Shown: positions 12,355-22,846 of the stretch, piece after piece
Position numbering within the stretch: the stretch's first letter is position 1
Layout of the letters: every line of letters begins with the position of its first letter
NCBI GenBank assembly: GCA_022264855.1
Contig: JABYQU010000006.1
Span: 434,001-498,000, forward strand
Direction: 5' to 3'
Length of the DNA: 64,000 nucleotides
From: Lenzites betulinus
Lineage: Eukaryota > Basidiomycota > Agaricomycetes > Polyporales > Polyporaceae
Program-made: the position numbers and the translations under genes
Notes under the pieces: generated by a model
What the model was told of the DNA's origin: nothing
Seen by the model: the letters and a program-made list of their open reading frames with translations, nothing else
Databases searched by the model: none

Positions 12355-12880
12355 GGTGGCTGTGCTATTGAGTATCATGAATTGTAGTGGTCGGCAGACG
12401 CCGGGTTAGCTTTGCTAGTGACTTTGAACCAAGATCAGTGACGCCCGTTTAGGACATCGGCGCTTGTTCGTCATGTTCGACTCGCTGCTCACTGACGCGC
12501 GCATCGACCACATCCAGAACACGCGCACCGGAGTGGCCCATTCATTCTATCACTTGGTAAGCTAAGCGAGCAGCCATGGCTGGGATGACAATGCCATGTT
12601 TCACTGTCTGACTCGTTTGTGTAACAGTGCACCGATTATCGCGCGGCCCTGCGTGACTGTGCGTGGACGGCCGTACATCTGCATCACAAGCGGGGCTTGA
12701 ACATCCACGCCGTCGATCCTCGAGCTCATTGTTTCAACAAAGAGGACATCAGTATGTTATTGAACTGTATTACTACATGCGCCTGACTGACAATCGCATG
12801 GCCGAAGGTTTAGCCAGACCCCGCGCTTCATTTCCGCCCTCACCACTGTCAGTGCACCGACAAACGGTCGAAAGGCAGAC
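12355..12880 (+). repeat. Repeat R copy 1 (conserved spacer between M1 and FunK1-A, possible leader or mini-gene)
   Basis: Begins near GGTGGCTGTGCTATTGAGTA and is repeated upstream of B (about 16277), C (about 22125) and D (inverted, 36170-36632 plus 39232-39375). This copy keeps an open frame MFDSLLTDARIDHIQ...GVAHSFYHL from 12474. It is followed by a plausible intron, 12557-12627 (GTAAGC ... GTAACAG), and a second open block (CTDYRAALRDCAW ... HCFNKEDI) ending at a GTATGT donor near 12751. The other copies carry stops or shifts. It may be a decayed small gene, or a spliced 5' leader of the kinase transcript. Confidence 0.55.
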
Positions 12881-13081
12881 AAACGAGCCAGCTGTGGTGA
12901 GTCTCAGCCATGGCCATGGCTGAATAAAGAATTGATTGATCGATTACCTCCAGCCGCCCGACGCGCGATATTTACAACCCCGAACACCTGTCTGCCACTC
13001 CGGCGCTTGAACGCACCTCATTGTTCATCTGAACCACCACCCACCAAATACTCGACATCACACTCCGACCCACCATATATA

Positions 13082-15959
13082 ATGTCGATCTCAACATGCT
13101 CACTCAACAGCCATTCTGGCAGCTCAGGTATGGCTTCTAAACCCAGCCCCGTCAAGGCGAAGAGCCAGGGCTCACATGTTCTCGCGAGAGAAGACATCAA
13201 GAGGGACAGCCCTGTGTGCCAGAAAGGCTGGGCGAGCGAACTTCAAGCGCGTGTCTTACAGTACCCCCGCCATGCACCCGCACTCATCGACGAGCTTATG
13301 CCGTGCTCCGTGCCATTCCCCGACACCGAGAGCGAAGACGCGCTCGACAAGGTGTTCGCCGAATATTCGCCACAGAAAGGGAAGGAGCTAGATGGGTACA
13401 ATGGCCTGGTGCGTATCCTGTGAGTATGCAGGTTGTACACTACTAACGATCGCGCTCTCCACTGGCACACAGATCAAAGCCCTGAACGACCTTGTTGCGT
13501 CCTTTCCTGCCGACAGGAGGCCCGCCATAGTCGACACACACAGCACCGAACTCGCGTTCCCCTTCGGTGTACTATCCGACAACCATCATCACACCTTTCC
13601 GGACATCTCTGTGTCCTTCCCAGGCGCCCCGTCCGCCTCTGTGACGTCTTGGCAGGGTATCTCGATGGTCATGGAAGTGAAGGGCGACGAGACGGAGGAT
13701 CCCTTCCCGCGCGACGGCGAAAAGCACGTCAACACTGTGATCCAGCTGGCGAAGAGTGCGAGAAGCCTCTTGCTCGCTCATGGGTTCCTGGCTGCGTTCG
13801 TCGTCGGGGTCTATGGCAAGACTATCCGCCTTGCCCGCTTCGACTCTTCCTGTGCGCTGGTCGCTCCTCCAATCAGTCTGCGGGCCGGCGAAGGCGGTGC
13901 AGGGCTACTCAAGCGCTTCCTCTGGCATTTCGTCCACCCCGCTGTCGGAGACACCGTCGTAGGCTGCGATCCGACCGTGACCCGGCTGGACGCAGATGAC
14001 CAGGAGTGGATAAAGATGCAGCTCGACCTAATCAACGCGAAGAACAGGACCGCCCACCTCGCCGAGGTCGACAAGGGTCGGCGCATCGAAGTTTACGACC
14101 AGCAGACGGGCAAGTGCATACCGTACCTGCTCTATCACCTTGTGGACGCCAATGGGCGGTTGTTCTCTCGCGCGACGACGGTGTGGCGCGCAATCGAAGA
14201 CACCCGGGTGTGGAAGGATGGAAGGCTGGTCCCGAACCCCAACTGCACTACGGCGATCAGGCCGCGCATCGTGAAGGAATCGTGGCGTCAGCTGGTGCGC
14301 ACCGCTGAGACGGCCTTTTACGAACGGCTCGCTGCGAAGATCAAGGGGCAACGGACTGGGATTGCAACTATGGAATGCGGGGGCGATATCGGGGACTTTG
14401 AGTTCTGTTGGTGGGAGGAGACGTCGCAGCGAGCCCCGGTCGAAGAGATCCCGAACTCGGACGTCGCCCCGGAGGACACCTCCCCAGCGGATGGCGACTA
14501 TATGCTCTTCTCGTCCACCGGAAGCACGGGGCCGTACAACAAGCCCTTCGTTACTCCGGATCGAGAGTATCTCCCACAGCACGACTATCCCCTTCCGTAC
14601 CCGCAGCATCAGACATATTCTTGGCGTATGTTCGGCGAGGAGTACTGGCACAGGGAACGCAGCCATATGCGGATAGTGATCGACGATGTGGGGCGCCCTC
14701 TCACGGACTTCAAATCGTCGCGAGAGATGGTTATGGCAATCAGGGATGGGGTGCGAGGTATGTGAGCATCGCGTTGTGGTCCATAGCTATGTTTGCTTAC
14801 CGTCCCTCAGGCCATCAGCAAGCATGGGAGGAGGCACACGTGCTGCACCGAGATGTCAGCTTGGGGAACATCCTCATCAATGATGAGCTGGATGATGACG
14901 CCCTGGAGCACGTCGGATTCATTCATGACTTCGACTATAGCTCTATGGAGCCCGACGACACAGATCCAGCCCCTTCTGAAGATGAGGCTGAGCGCACGAG
15001 GAAGGAACGAACGGTGCGTGTCTTGGTAATAATGCTACAGGTCCTCTTTATACTGACACGTTTATCAGGGGACGTACTTCTTCATGGCGGTGGAGTTGAT
15101 ATCCCCCAATCGATACACTCTGCACCAGCCCCATCACGATCTAGAATCGGCGTATTGGGTCCTCCTGTGGACTACGCTGCGACACACCGACTGCTGCGAC
15201 AGACTCTCGGAGAAGCGAGGCTATGAGCTTTGTAAGGACATCTTCCAGACCAATATCCCCGCATTGAAGAAGTGTTGGTTGATTGAGTACGATCAACTTG
15301 ATGTTGCGCACAATGCTCCCCTGAGCGGCCTGCTCAAAACTCTGAAGGGGCTTGTTCGCGACAACGTCCAAGAACCTCTCCTTGAAGCCGCCCACCTGAC
15401 GCACAAGGCAGTCCTCAAGGCGTTCGATGACGCGCTCGCCATGCCCGGTTGGCCGGAAGACGACTGGATCCCCTGCTCCCTCGAAGGACCGAAAACCCGC
15501 ACCGATGTTGTTCCCATCCTCGCCGACATTCCACCTGGATATCCGAGACCGTTGACCGAAGGCCGCCAACTTCGCTCCCATTCGTCCCAGGTGTCAGGGT
15601 CGGGCCAACTTGTTGGAACCTCAGCTCTATCGTCTTCACGAGGACAGCATCAAGCCGTCCCGCCCACGGCTTCAGGATCCGCTTCCCTTGGCACGCGACC
15701 CTCGACCGCTTCGGGTTCCAAGCGTACACTCGACGATATCGCGAAATACTCTCACCCGCTCGATGAGTCCCGTCGACCAGCGAAGAGGTCCAAGACCACG
15801 ATGGACCCTCCTCCCCATCCCAACAACGCTCGCCGGCCTAACACGCGAGCGCGTGGAAGTCGTCGCGGATCTGGCATTACTCTGCAGCCATCTAGGAGCA
15901 GCGAGCGCGTCAAGGCGCGGAAGGAGAAGAGCACGTCTGGCGGCGCACCTGCGGCTTGA
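13082..15959 (+). CDS. FunK1-A, fungal-type protein kinase (Pkinase_fungal / FunK1 family)
   Basis: Predicted Ser/Thr protein kinase of the fungus-specific FunK1 family. Four exons close in frame: 13082-13408, 13473-14757, 14811-15013 and 15069-15959, giving 901 residues. The start MSISTCSLNS is shared with copy C. The N-terminal half carries the family blocks MVMEVKGDE and GVYGKTIRLARFDSS and the lobe ending RSHMRIVIDDVGRPL. The catalytic loop is HRDVSLGN (550-557). The metal site is HDFD (576-579), where canonical kinases have DFG. GTYFFMAVEL marks the activation-segment end. The basic C-terminal tail (RRPAKRSK; RARGSRRGSG) suggests nuclear targeting. It is the most diverged of the four copies in this block, and its tail is unrelated to theirs. 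It shares a spacer with the divergent M1. Confidence 0.92.
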
Positions 15960-16936
15960 TAGCTCTGATTATGTGGGGGATAGTACACGACACCGGCAGA
16001 TGGTCTTGAACGAAGTTGTATACGTGCCTGTTAGTACTATGTAGTACATCAAGTAACGACGTTAGACTTCGAATCCGAGTCCTCATTCCAGACTTCTTCC
16101 GTGATGCTTGTAGGCCTAGTCGTCAGTCTCCTCCCAAGTGCGAAAATTAGAAAGTTGTATATCGCAAGCACCTGGCATACTGCGTCGGATGACAGGCACT
16201 TGTTGCGAGACACTCCTCTCAGCCTCCGCGACAGCACCTGCGTGTTCACAAGCACTGCTAACGAGACAAGTAGGAGTGGCTGTGCTGATGAGTACTACAA
16301 ACTGTAGTGTCCGGATGATGCCGGGATCAGTTTTGTTAGTGATTTTTGAACCAAGATCAGTGACGCCCGTGTGGGACTTTGGCGCTTGTTCGCCATGTTC
16401 GACCACGCTTTGTACTACTCGCTGACGCCGCGAGTCATTGACGCGCGCACCGACAGCGCTGTCCACAGCACGCGCACCTAAGTGGCTGTTATCCATTGTA
16501 TCAGACGGCAAGCTAGGTGAGCAGCCATGGCTAGGATGACAATGCTCACTGTCTGACTCGTCGGTGGAACAGTGCAACGATTATGGCGCCGCCGTGCAAC
16601 GGACGCGCGCAGACGGCCGTTTCCAGGCCCACCAGTGCATCGACAAACGGTGAATGTCAGCTAGCACACACGAGTGAGTAGCGCAGCATGCGTGTTCACT
16701 CTTAGTTGAGCGTCTTGGGAGCGCCGGAGTCGCGTTGACGGTCCCGACCTTGACTTTCAGACGGCGCTTGTCACGTTGCCCGCCGCGCCATTCCATTGTC
16801 TCTTTCGCTCCCGGCACTATGATCACAGCCATTAGCTCGAACTTGCACCACCACTACTACAACAGTATAAACTTCTATCTCTAACAGCTCGATCTGTAGC
16901 TTTTCCACTGGCAGCTCGTCCTCCGACTTATCCTCC
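15960..16936 (+). repeat. Spacer with relic of M promoter and repeat R copy 2, upstream of FunK1-B
   Basis: About 16155-16200 resembles the promoter region of M1 and M2 (TATATCGCAAGCACCTGGCATACTGCGTCGGA), but no M coding sequence follows on the minus strand. Repeat R copy 2 runs from about 16277 to 16640 (GGCTGTGCTGATGAGTA ... CAGTGACGCCCGTG ... GACAATGCTCACTGTCTGACTCG). Its possible reading frame is broken by a stop soon after GCACGCGCACCTAA. The rest of the spacer is the kinase promoter and leader. Confidence 0.6.
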
Positions 16937-19796
16937 ATGATGAGCGGCCACCCCACTGCGCAATCCCGCAAGCCCTCGAATGAGGTTCCCATGCACGACC
17001 AGAGCCCGAACGCCAGCAAGCCACACGGACGGCGCGGGGAGATCTGCAAGGATGTGCACACTTACGACGGCAACATTGACGCGTACCTCCGCACGTTTCT
17101 GTCCTCGCAGACTCCCTACACGGCCAACATCAACCCGGAGGTCGCGCAAATGTCCTCGGCATTCACAGCAGTGAAGGGAAAAAATCGGGAGAGCTACAAG
17201 CCCTTGGTGCGTCTCATGACTGTCATTTGTCTGTCCCCATTAACGCGTGACGGTTGCAGCATAAGCTGTTAACCGCGCTGGTCGCAGAGTTTCCTCCCGA
17301 GAGAAGGCCGTCGTTCTACGTCAACTGTGGACAACCCCTCCCGTTCCCCTTCAAAGACTTTGCACACCGCAACCGTGCATCCAAATCCGGCCTTGCCGTG
17401 TCTTGGCCAGGCGTCGCGCTGCCAGTGTCTTCGGCGGGCGACAAAATTGAAGCGCCCCATTGCCGCCTGTTCTCGATGGCGATAGAGGTCAAGGACGTCC
17501 GTGAGAAGGACCCATTCCTGGCGAACGCAGACGGGAGCAATTATATGAGCGACAGCCGCGCAAACAAGCTCGTCCAGATCTCAGTCAACGCACGGAACCT
17601 GCTTTTTGCACACGGCCTGCTTGCGGCGTTCACGCTCGGGATCTACGGCGATGTCGTCCGGATCGTGCGCTACGACCATGCGTGCGCCATCGCATCGCCG
17701 CCCATGAACATCACGACGATCGAGGGAGTGAAAGCCCTGCAAGAGTTCTTCTGGCGATTCGTACACCCCTGGGAGGGCGGCCCCGGCTCTGTCGTGGGCG
17801 CAGACCACTCCGTCCGCCATCTAACAGCGGAAGACAAGACGTGGCTGGAGGCGCGTCTTAACGCGCACAGGGCGCAGATGCTCAGGTTATCTCCCAGAGT
17901 CAGACTGGAGGAGGCTCGATGGGTCAAGGTATGGGATGAGGACAGGCCGGAGCCCCGAGCATATGTTCTTCTCCGGCTATTAAACGCCAACACGCAGCTG
18001 TTCTCCCGGGCGACAATGGTGTGGCTCGCAATCGAAGACAACCGGCTCGAAGGGTGCGCGCACAACAAACCCGAGTGCGAGTCGCCGGCCGTCACGGACA
18101 CGCAGGATCCGTCTGAGCAACAACGCCCGCTCGTCGTGCGGATCATCAAGGAGGCATGGCGCCAGCTGGCGCGCCCGTCAGAGAAGGCGTACTACGACCG
18201 CATGAATGCGACGCTCACGCAACCTGCCGACCGCATCGGTCTTCCAGCCCTGGTCGACGGCTGCGACATGGGCGCGAGGGACGTCAAGCGGTGGCGGGCT
18301 GCGGTGAGCGGGGAAGCCTGGGCGGACGACGACGACCTGCTCTCGATGCAATCTACGACGACCTCTGATCCCGAGGCGGTTCCAGAGACAGACCTGCCTC
18401 AGCCCTCGATTGGCCCCTCAAATCCCCTGCCTGTGATCGACAAGGGCTATATTCCGGAGTCCGTCCCCGTCCCTATGCACCAGACGCACTCGTGGAGGCT
18501 GACTGGCGGGGCGGCGCTGAAGTTCAAGGCGAAGGAGCGCAGCCACATGCGGATGGTTGTGGACACCGTCGGCCGCCCCCTGGATGACTTTGACAGCACA
18601 AAGGAGCTCGTGATGGCGATATACGACGCCATTCGCGGTACGTAGTCCTACTGCCGATACTCACTATTTAGTGCTCTATGCTCACTCCCCTCTCGCTCAC
18701 TGCAGCGCATCAGACGTTGACGGAGCGCTGTGGCATTCTCCACCGAGACGTGAGCAGCGGTAACATTCTCATCGTTGAACACCAGCCGGATGAACGCATG
18801 GAGTCGGCACCATGTAACGGCATATTGCACGACTTCGACCACAGCTCGATGTTGGAGGAGCCTCCACTGGCCGATGGATCGAGCACTGCGACTGCGTTTG
18901 AGTCCGATCAGCCCCCTCTTCTGTACACTGGGGAAGATCTTGAAGTTGGTGACGAGGAGGCTGTGAGTGTGGCGGACCTGAAGGAGCGGACGGTTAGTGC
19001 AGCATGCTAAACTCACCGCAATCCTACTTGCTAACACTCACTTCCATGGCCACAGGGCACTTACTACTTCATGGCCATCGACCTTCTCGATCCAGAGGAT
19101 CGGGCCGCATTCCAACTTGTCCATCACGACATGGAGTCTCACATCTGGGTGCTCCTGTGGATCGTTCTGCGTCACACCGCCCATGGACATCACAAAGGAA
19201 CGGCCGCATGTGCCTCTCTATTCCGTTGCGGAGACGACGACGTGGATGCGTCAGGCATGAAGCGAAATTGGCTTATGAAGCGTTTCAAGAGACCGCTTCT
19301 CATCAAGGCGAATGAGCCACTCACGGAACTTCTCAAAGCCCTCCACAAGTTGATGTATGACGCAATTGTATCGGAGAAATACCATCTTACCCACGCTATG
19401 GTGCTCGCCGCCTTCAAAGCCGCCATCGAGCGCGACGACTGGCCAACGAACGACCGCGCTCTCAAGTTCATCCCACCCAAGACCACGCACGTCAATTACG
19501 CACAGACCGACTCCACGGTCGCATCCATCCAGGGCTCACTGCCCGCTGCTCCTCCGCCTCATCAGACCGAGGCCCCTGAGCGGAAAGATAAGCGGGCGCG
19601 CGCGAACTTCGCCGAGGATACTAGTATCGCGGAGGAGTCCGAGCTCGGGCAGCAGCAGCTCATCGCCCACCCCTCCGAAGGGACGTTTACGACTGGCCCC
19701 CGCCCCCGGAAGAGGCAGCGGCACAGCGTTGAGAAAACAGCGGCGCAGACGTCCAGCGTCGATGAAGGGTCTTCCCCGGGCCGCCAAGCTGCCTGA
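16937..19796 (+). CDS. FunK1-B, fungal-type protein kinase
   Basis: Second FunK1 copy. Exons 16937-17206, 17260-18637, 18706-18992 and 19056-19796 close in frame to 891 residues. It is strongly similar to C and D throughout (YDGNIDAYLRTFLSSQTPYT, MAIEVKDVREKDPF, GIYGDVVRIVRYDHACA, FWRFVHPWEGGPGSV, RSHMRMVVDTVGRPLDDF). The catalytic loop is HRDVSSGN (562-569), the metal site HDFD (591-594), and the activation end GTYYFMAIDL. The tail is charged, with PRKRQRHS as a likely nuclear signal. The N-terminal MSIS start seen in A and C is lost: the equivalent codons near 16872 no longer encode Met and are out of frame, so the first usable start is MMSGHPTAQS. There is no M gene in front, only its promoter relic. 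Confidence 0.9.
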
Positions 19797-20149
19797 GGTT
19801 CTGCGCGGGGTAGTCACCGGCCTGGTACGGCAAGCGACTCGAAGACGAGCCGACGGGTTCAAGGCCGTGGAGGAAGCCGCAAGAGGGGCTCATACTAAGA
19901 AGGCTGGGACGTTCCGACAGACTCCGTTAGCTAAAGGTGTTGTATCTACGCCTCGAGGCACCGCCCAGTCTGCGTCGTATGTTCCGAGGCGTCCGATAGA
20001 CTTCCTATGTACTACTAGGTTACTATTTTGTATCTCATACTATACTATCGGTTGGCAGAATATTTCACAATGCATATATACTAGTCTTTTTGTAATTCGT
20101 TGCTATAGGATGCTTTCGTTGTGATGTTTCTCAAGAACTCCACGGTAAT
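19797..20149. repeat. Downstream flank of FunK1-B, homologous to downstream flanks of C and D
   Basis: The stretch around 20030-20140 (TATACTATCGGTTGGCAGAATATTTCACAATGCATA) recurs inverted at about 32990-33110 behind FunK1-D and in weaker form at 25980-26060 behind C. The duplicated unit therefore extended past the kinase stop codon. No gene seen. Confidence 0.7.
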
Positions 20150-20465
20150 AGCCATACCAGTCACGAAGACTGATAGATTACTCCGGGGTCCCGGAGATGG
20201 TAGCGGAGGACCTGCGTAGAGAATGAGGAGAGTTAACGAGGTTCATGGGCCGTGGGGACCGGAATCCAAGCTTGTACATAGCGTTCACTGCTTCCGGGCC
20301 TGTGTATCAGGCATTCGACCTCCACATAGACATTGGCACGTATGGTCGGGGTCAACGTTACGAGTGGTAATTATGCTATGGTGAGGTCAGCGTCAATCTA
20401 GGTCGGGCTCCAAGCTTCTGTTTTGCTATAGGGCGAAGGTAGGAACTTGGGAACGTATTGGCATG
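20150..20465 (+). repeat. Segment S copy 1 (about 300 bp, inverted copy at 31840-32135)
   Basis: From ACGAAGACTG through GGTTCATGGGCCGTGGGGACC to GGGCGAAGGTAGGAACTTGGGA this segment matches the complement of 31840-32135 at roughly 90% by eye. It contains a short frame starting MGRGDRNPSLYIAFTASGPV which here is cut by TAA at about 20370. In the other copy the same frame stays open for 65 codons. It is probably part of the kinase-flanking duplication, and coding is doubtful. Confidence 0.75.
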
Positions 20466-20513
20466 GGCATATGAGCAAAATAGCGTAAGGCATAACAAGG
20501 ACGCGCTAGCATA

Positions 20514-21960
20514 TCAAACTTCGAGAAACTGACCATAAACGTACATAGCATCATTTCGTCCCCCTTCCACTTCCTCATAATCTTCTTCATCGTCGTCGAC
20601 AAACATTTCCGGCCGGGACCGCCTCCAAGTCCTTGCGTCCCGAGATCGTCGCTCTACCTCCTCGATGTACAGAGCTGTGAGGAACAACGCCTCGGCAATG
20701 GCGACAGTCCACACCAAGACGCCGCTTGCCACCCACCCCAGCCACTCTTTTCCGCTTTCCCGTGCCGCCGGGCTAGGAAGGATTGTCCAGGTACTCACGC
20801 GCACACGGATATCGCTGCGCCACGCCCTCTCGAGCGACAAGCGCAGCCGTCCGTAGGCCCTCCATGCAGTGCGCCCGACGAGGCAGGCTGCAGCGAGGGG
20901 GACACCAAGCACGCAGAGAAGGACCAAACCCGCGAATCGCACAGGGAGCTGTAGCATACGCAGCACGACGAGCACAGGGAGCGCCACGAGCGTTGCGCCG
21001 ATCCAAAACGCATGGGAGAGCATGAGACGACCGACGGTGAGCGTCGCTCGGGGCACGCCCTTGAGGATTGCGCGGCCCCGACGCGCTGCCTGCGTCGATG
21101 GCGATGGGCATTCTGGAGTAGCGCATGCAGGGTCAGGCTCGGGGTGGCGGACTCGGAGCGGCCATGGGGGCACCGTCGACCTACCAATGACGCCTAGGAC
21201 TGCATTGCTGCCCAGCGCGACCGTCCAGGCGATCGCGGAAAGCTGTTCGTCCGGTTGTGGCCCGACTCGGATGCGCCTTCCGGGTCCAGTGTACATCGCC
21301 TGGAGAGCGCAATGAGCGACTCGGATCTCACGCTGCTGCAGTGCGAACAAGGAGTCCTGGTGAGCCACTTCTAGTACTTGCGAAGCCGTTCTCCATCCCC
21401 CACACCCGCTTCAGACGCCGCAGGTCGAGCCGGCCGTCAGACTCGAGCGGAACGTCCATCCACAGCTCTCCGAGGCCCGGGGGTAGCGCAGCGGCGCCTC
21501 GATGTCGGGGTACCACTTCACGCGCACCATCCTGCCGTGCACGCGTCAACATCGAGCAGCCCATACGACCGCGTGCGCGTTTCTACTTACCCGTCGGGCG
21601 TCGGACCAGGATGCACCATGCCGCCGCGCTTCCGTGCATGTTTGAGGTGTGCGAGCCTCGCGCGGTCCTCAGGACAGTTCCACGGGGCGGTGAGGAACTT
21701 GGCCACCACCGCGCCGCAATACTTTGTGTCCCATGCGCTGTACAGACTTGGAAGGGCCTCCTTGGCTGAGTCCAGTACGAGCGATGCGATGCTCCGTCTT
21801 GAGAGCATGTTGGCGCGCATCCAGCTACAGATCGCTCTTGGCCGCCAGAGACAGAAGGAAAGCAGGATGAGACATATGTCTACGCCTTGCTGGAGGTCTG
21901 AGAGATAGCGCAAGTGACTCGGAGGTGAAGCGAGCGTAGAGGCGACCTGGTAAGAGGTGG
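20514..21960 (-). pseudogene. Membrane protein M2, 5'-truncated paralogue of M1
   Basis: Close paralogue of M1 with the same three membrane spans (SHAFWIGATLVALPVLVV, FAGLVLLCVLGVPLAAACLV, WLGWVASGVLVWTVAIAEAL) and soluble blocks (VDICLILLSFCLWRPRA, TAPWNCPEDRARLAH). Three things suggest decay. First, about 0.65 kb present in M1 (roughly 11560-12220, its first exons) is missing, so CAGACTGGCGATCA at the promoter side joins directly to TCGTGGTTCCCAACC-type sequence near 22003. Second, the donor equivalent to M1's GTAAGT at 10942-10947 is GCAAGT here (near 21375-21380). Third, the original stop is lost, so the frame continues 16 codons beyond EDYEEVE. It may still be transcribed, because the 3' part is intact. 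It stands head-to-head with FunK1-C. Confidence 0.6.
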
Positions 21961-22039
21961 AAACTGGATTCACGCGGCCATGGGCGAGTGGTTGGGAACC
22001 ACGATGATCGCCAGTCTGCTTCCAAAGAGCGTGGATTAG

Positions 22040-22650
22040 AGAGTTATATACCGCACACACCTGGTATATTGCGTCGGAATGGCATGCACCTCCCGTGAGC
22101 CTGAGGCTCTGCGGTGCAGAGGACGGGTGGCTGTGCTATTGAATACCACGAATTGTAGTGCTCGGCAGACGCCGGGATCAGTTTTGCTAGTGACTTTGAA
22201 CCAAGATCAGTAACGCCCGTTTAGGACGTCGGCGCTTGTTCGTCATGTTCGACTCGCTGCTCACTGACGCGGGCATCGACCACATCCAGAGCACGCGCAC
22301 CGGAGCGGCTCATTCATTCTATCACTTGGTAAGCCAAGCGAGAAGCCATGGCTGAGATGACAATGCTATGTTTCACTGTCTGATTCGTCCGTGTAACAGT
22401 GCACCGATTACTTACCCCGCTGCCCTGCGTGACTGCGCGCAGAGCTATACCGATCCGCCATCACGAGCGGGGCTTGAACATCCGCTCTTCGAGCTCATTG
22501 TTTCAACAAAGGCGACCTTCGTATGTTGCCGAACTGTATTACCTGACCGTGCGTCCGAGTAACAATCGCGTGGCCAATTCAGCCAGGCTCCCGTGCTTCA
22601 TTTCCGCCCTCGCCAGAGCACCGACAAACGGTCGAAAGCCAGGACAAACG
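22040..22650 (+). repeat. M2-side promoter and repeat R copy 3, upstream of FunK1-C
   Basis: TTATATACCGCACACACCTGGTATA at about 22043 is the M promoter block. R copy 3 (about 22125-22650) keeps MFDSLLTDAGIDHIQS...GAAHSFYHL and the GTAAGC/GTAACAG intron-like pair. The second block is shifted by extra bases (GATTACTTACCCCGC) and soon meets a stop. Confidence 0.6.
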
Positions 22651-22846
22651 AGTGAGTGCCGCAGCATGCGTGGCGGTATTCCATTGGGCATAATGGGAGC
22701 GCCAGAGTCGTGCTGACGGTCCTGATCTTGCCTTTCAGACGGCGCTTGTCACGTTGCCCGCCGCGCCATTCCATTGTCTCTTTCACTGCCGGCGCTATCG
22801 TCGCAGCCATCAGCTCGAACTTGAACCACCACCACGACAGTATAAG

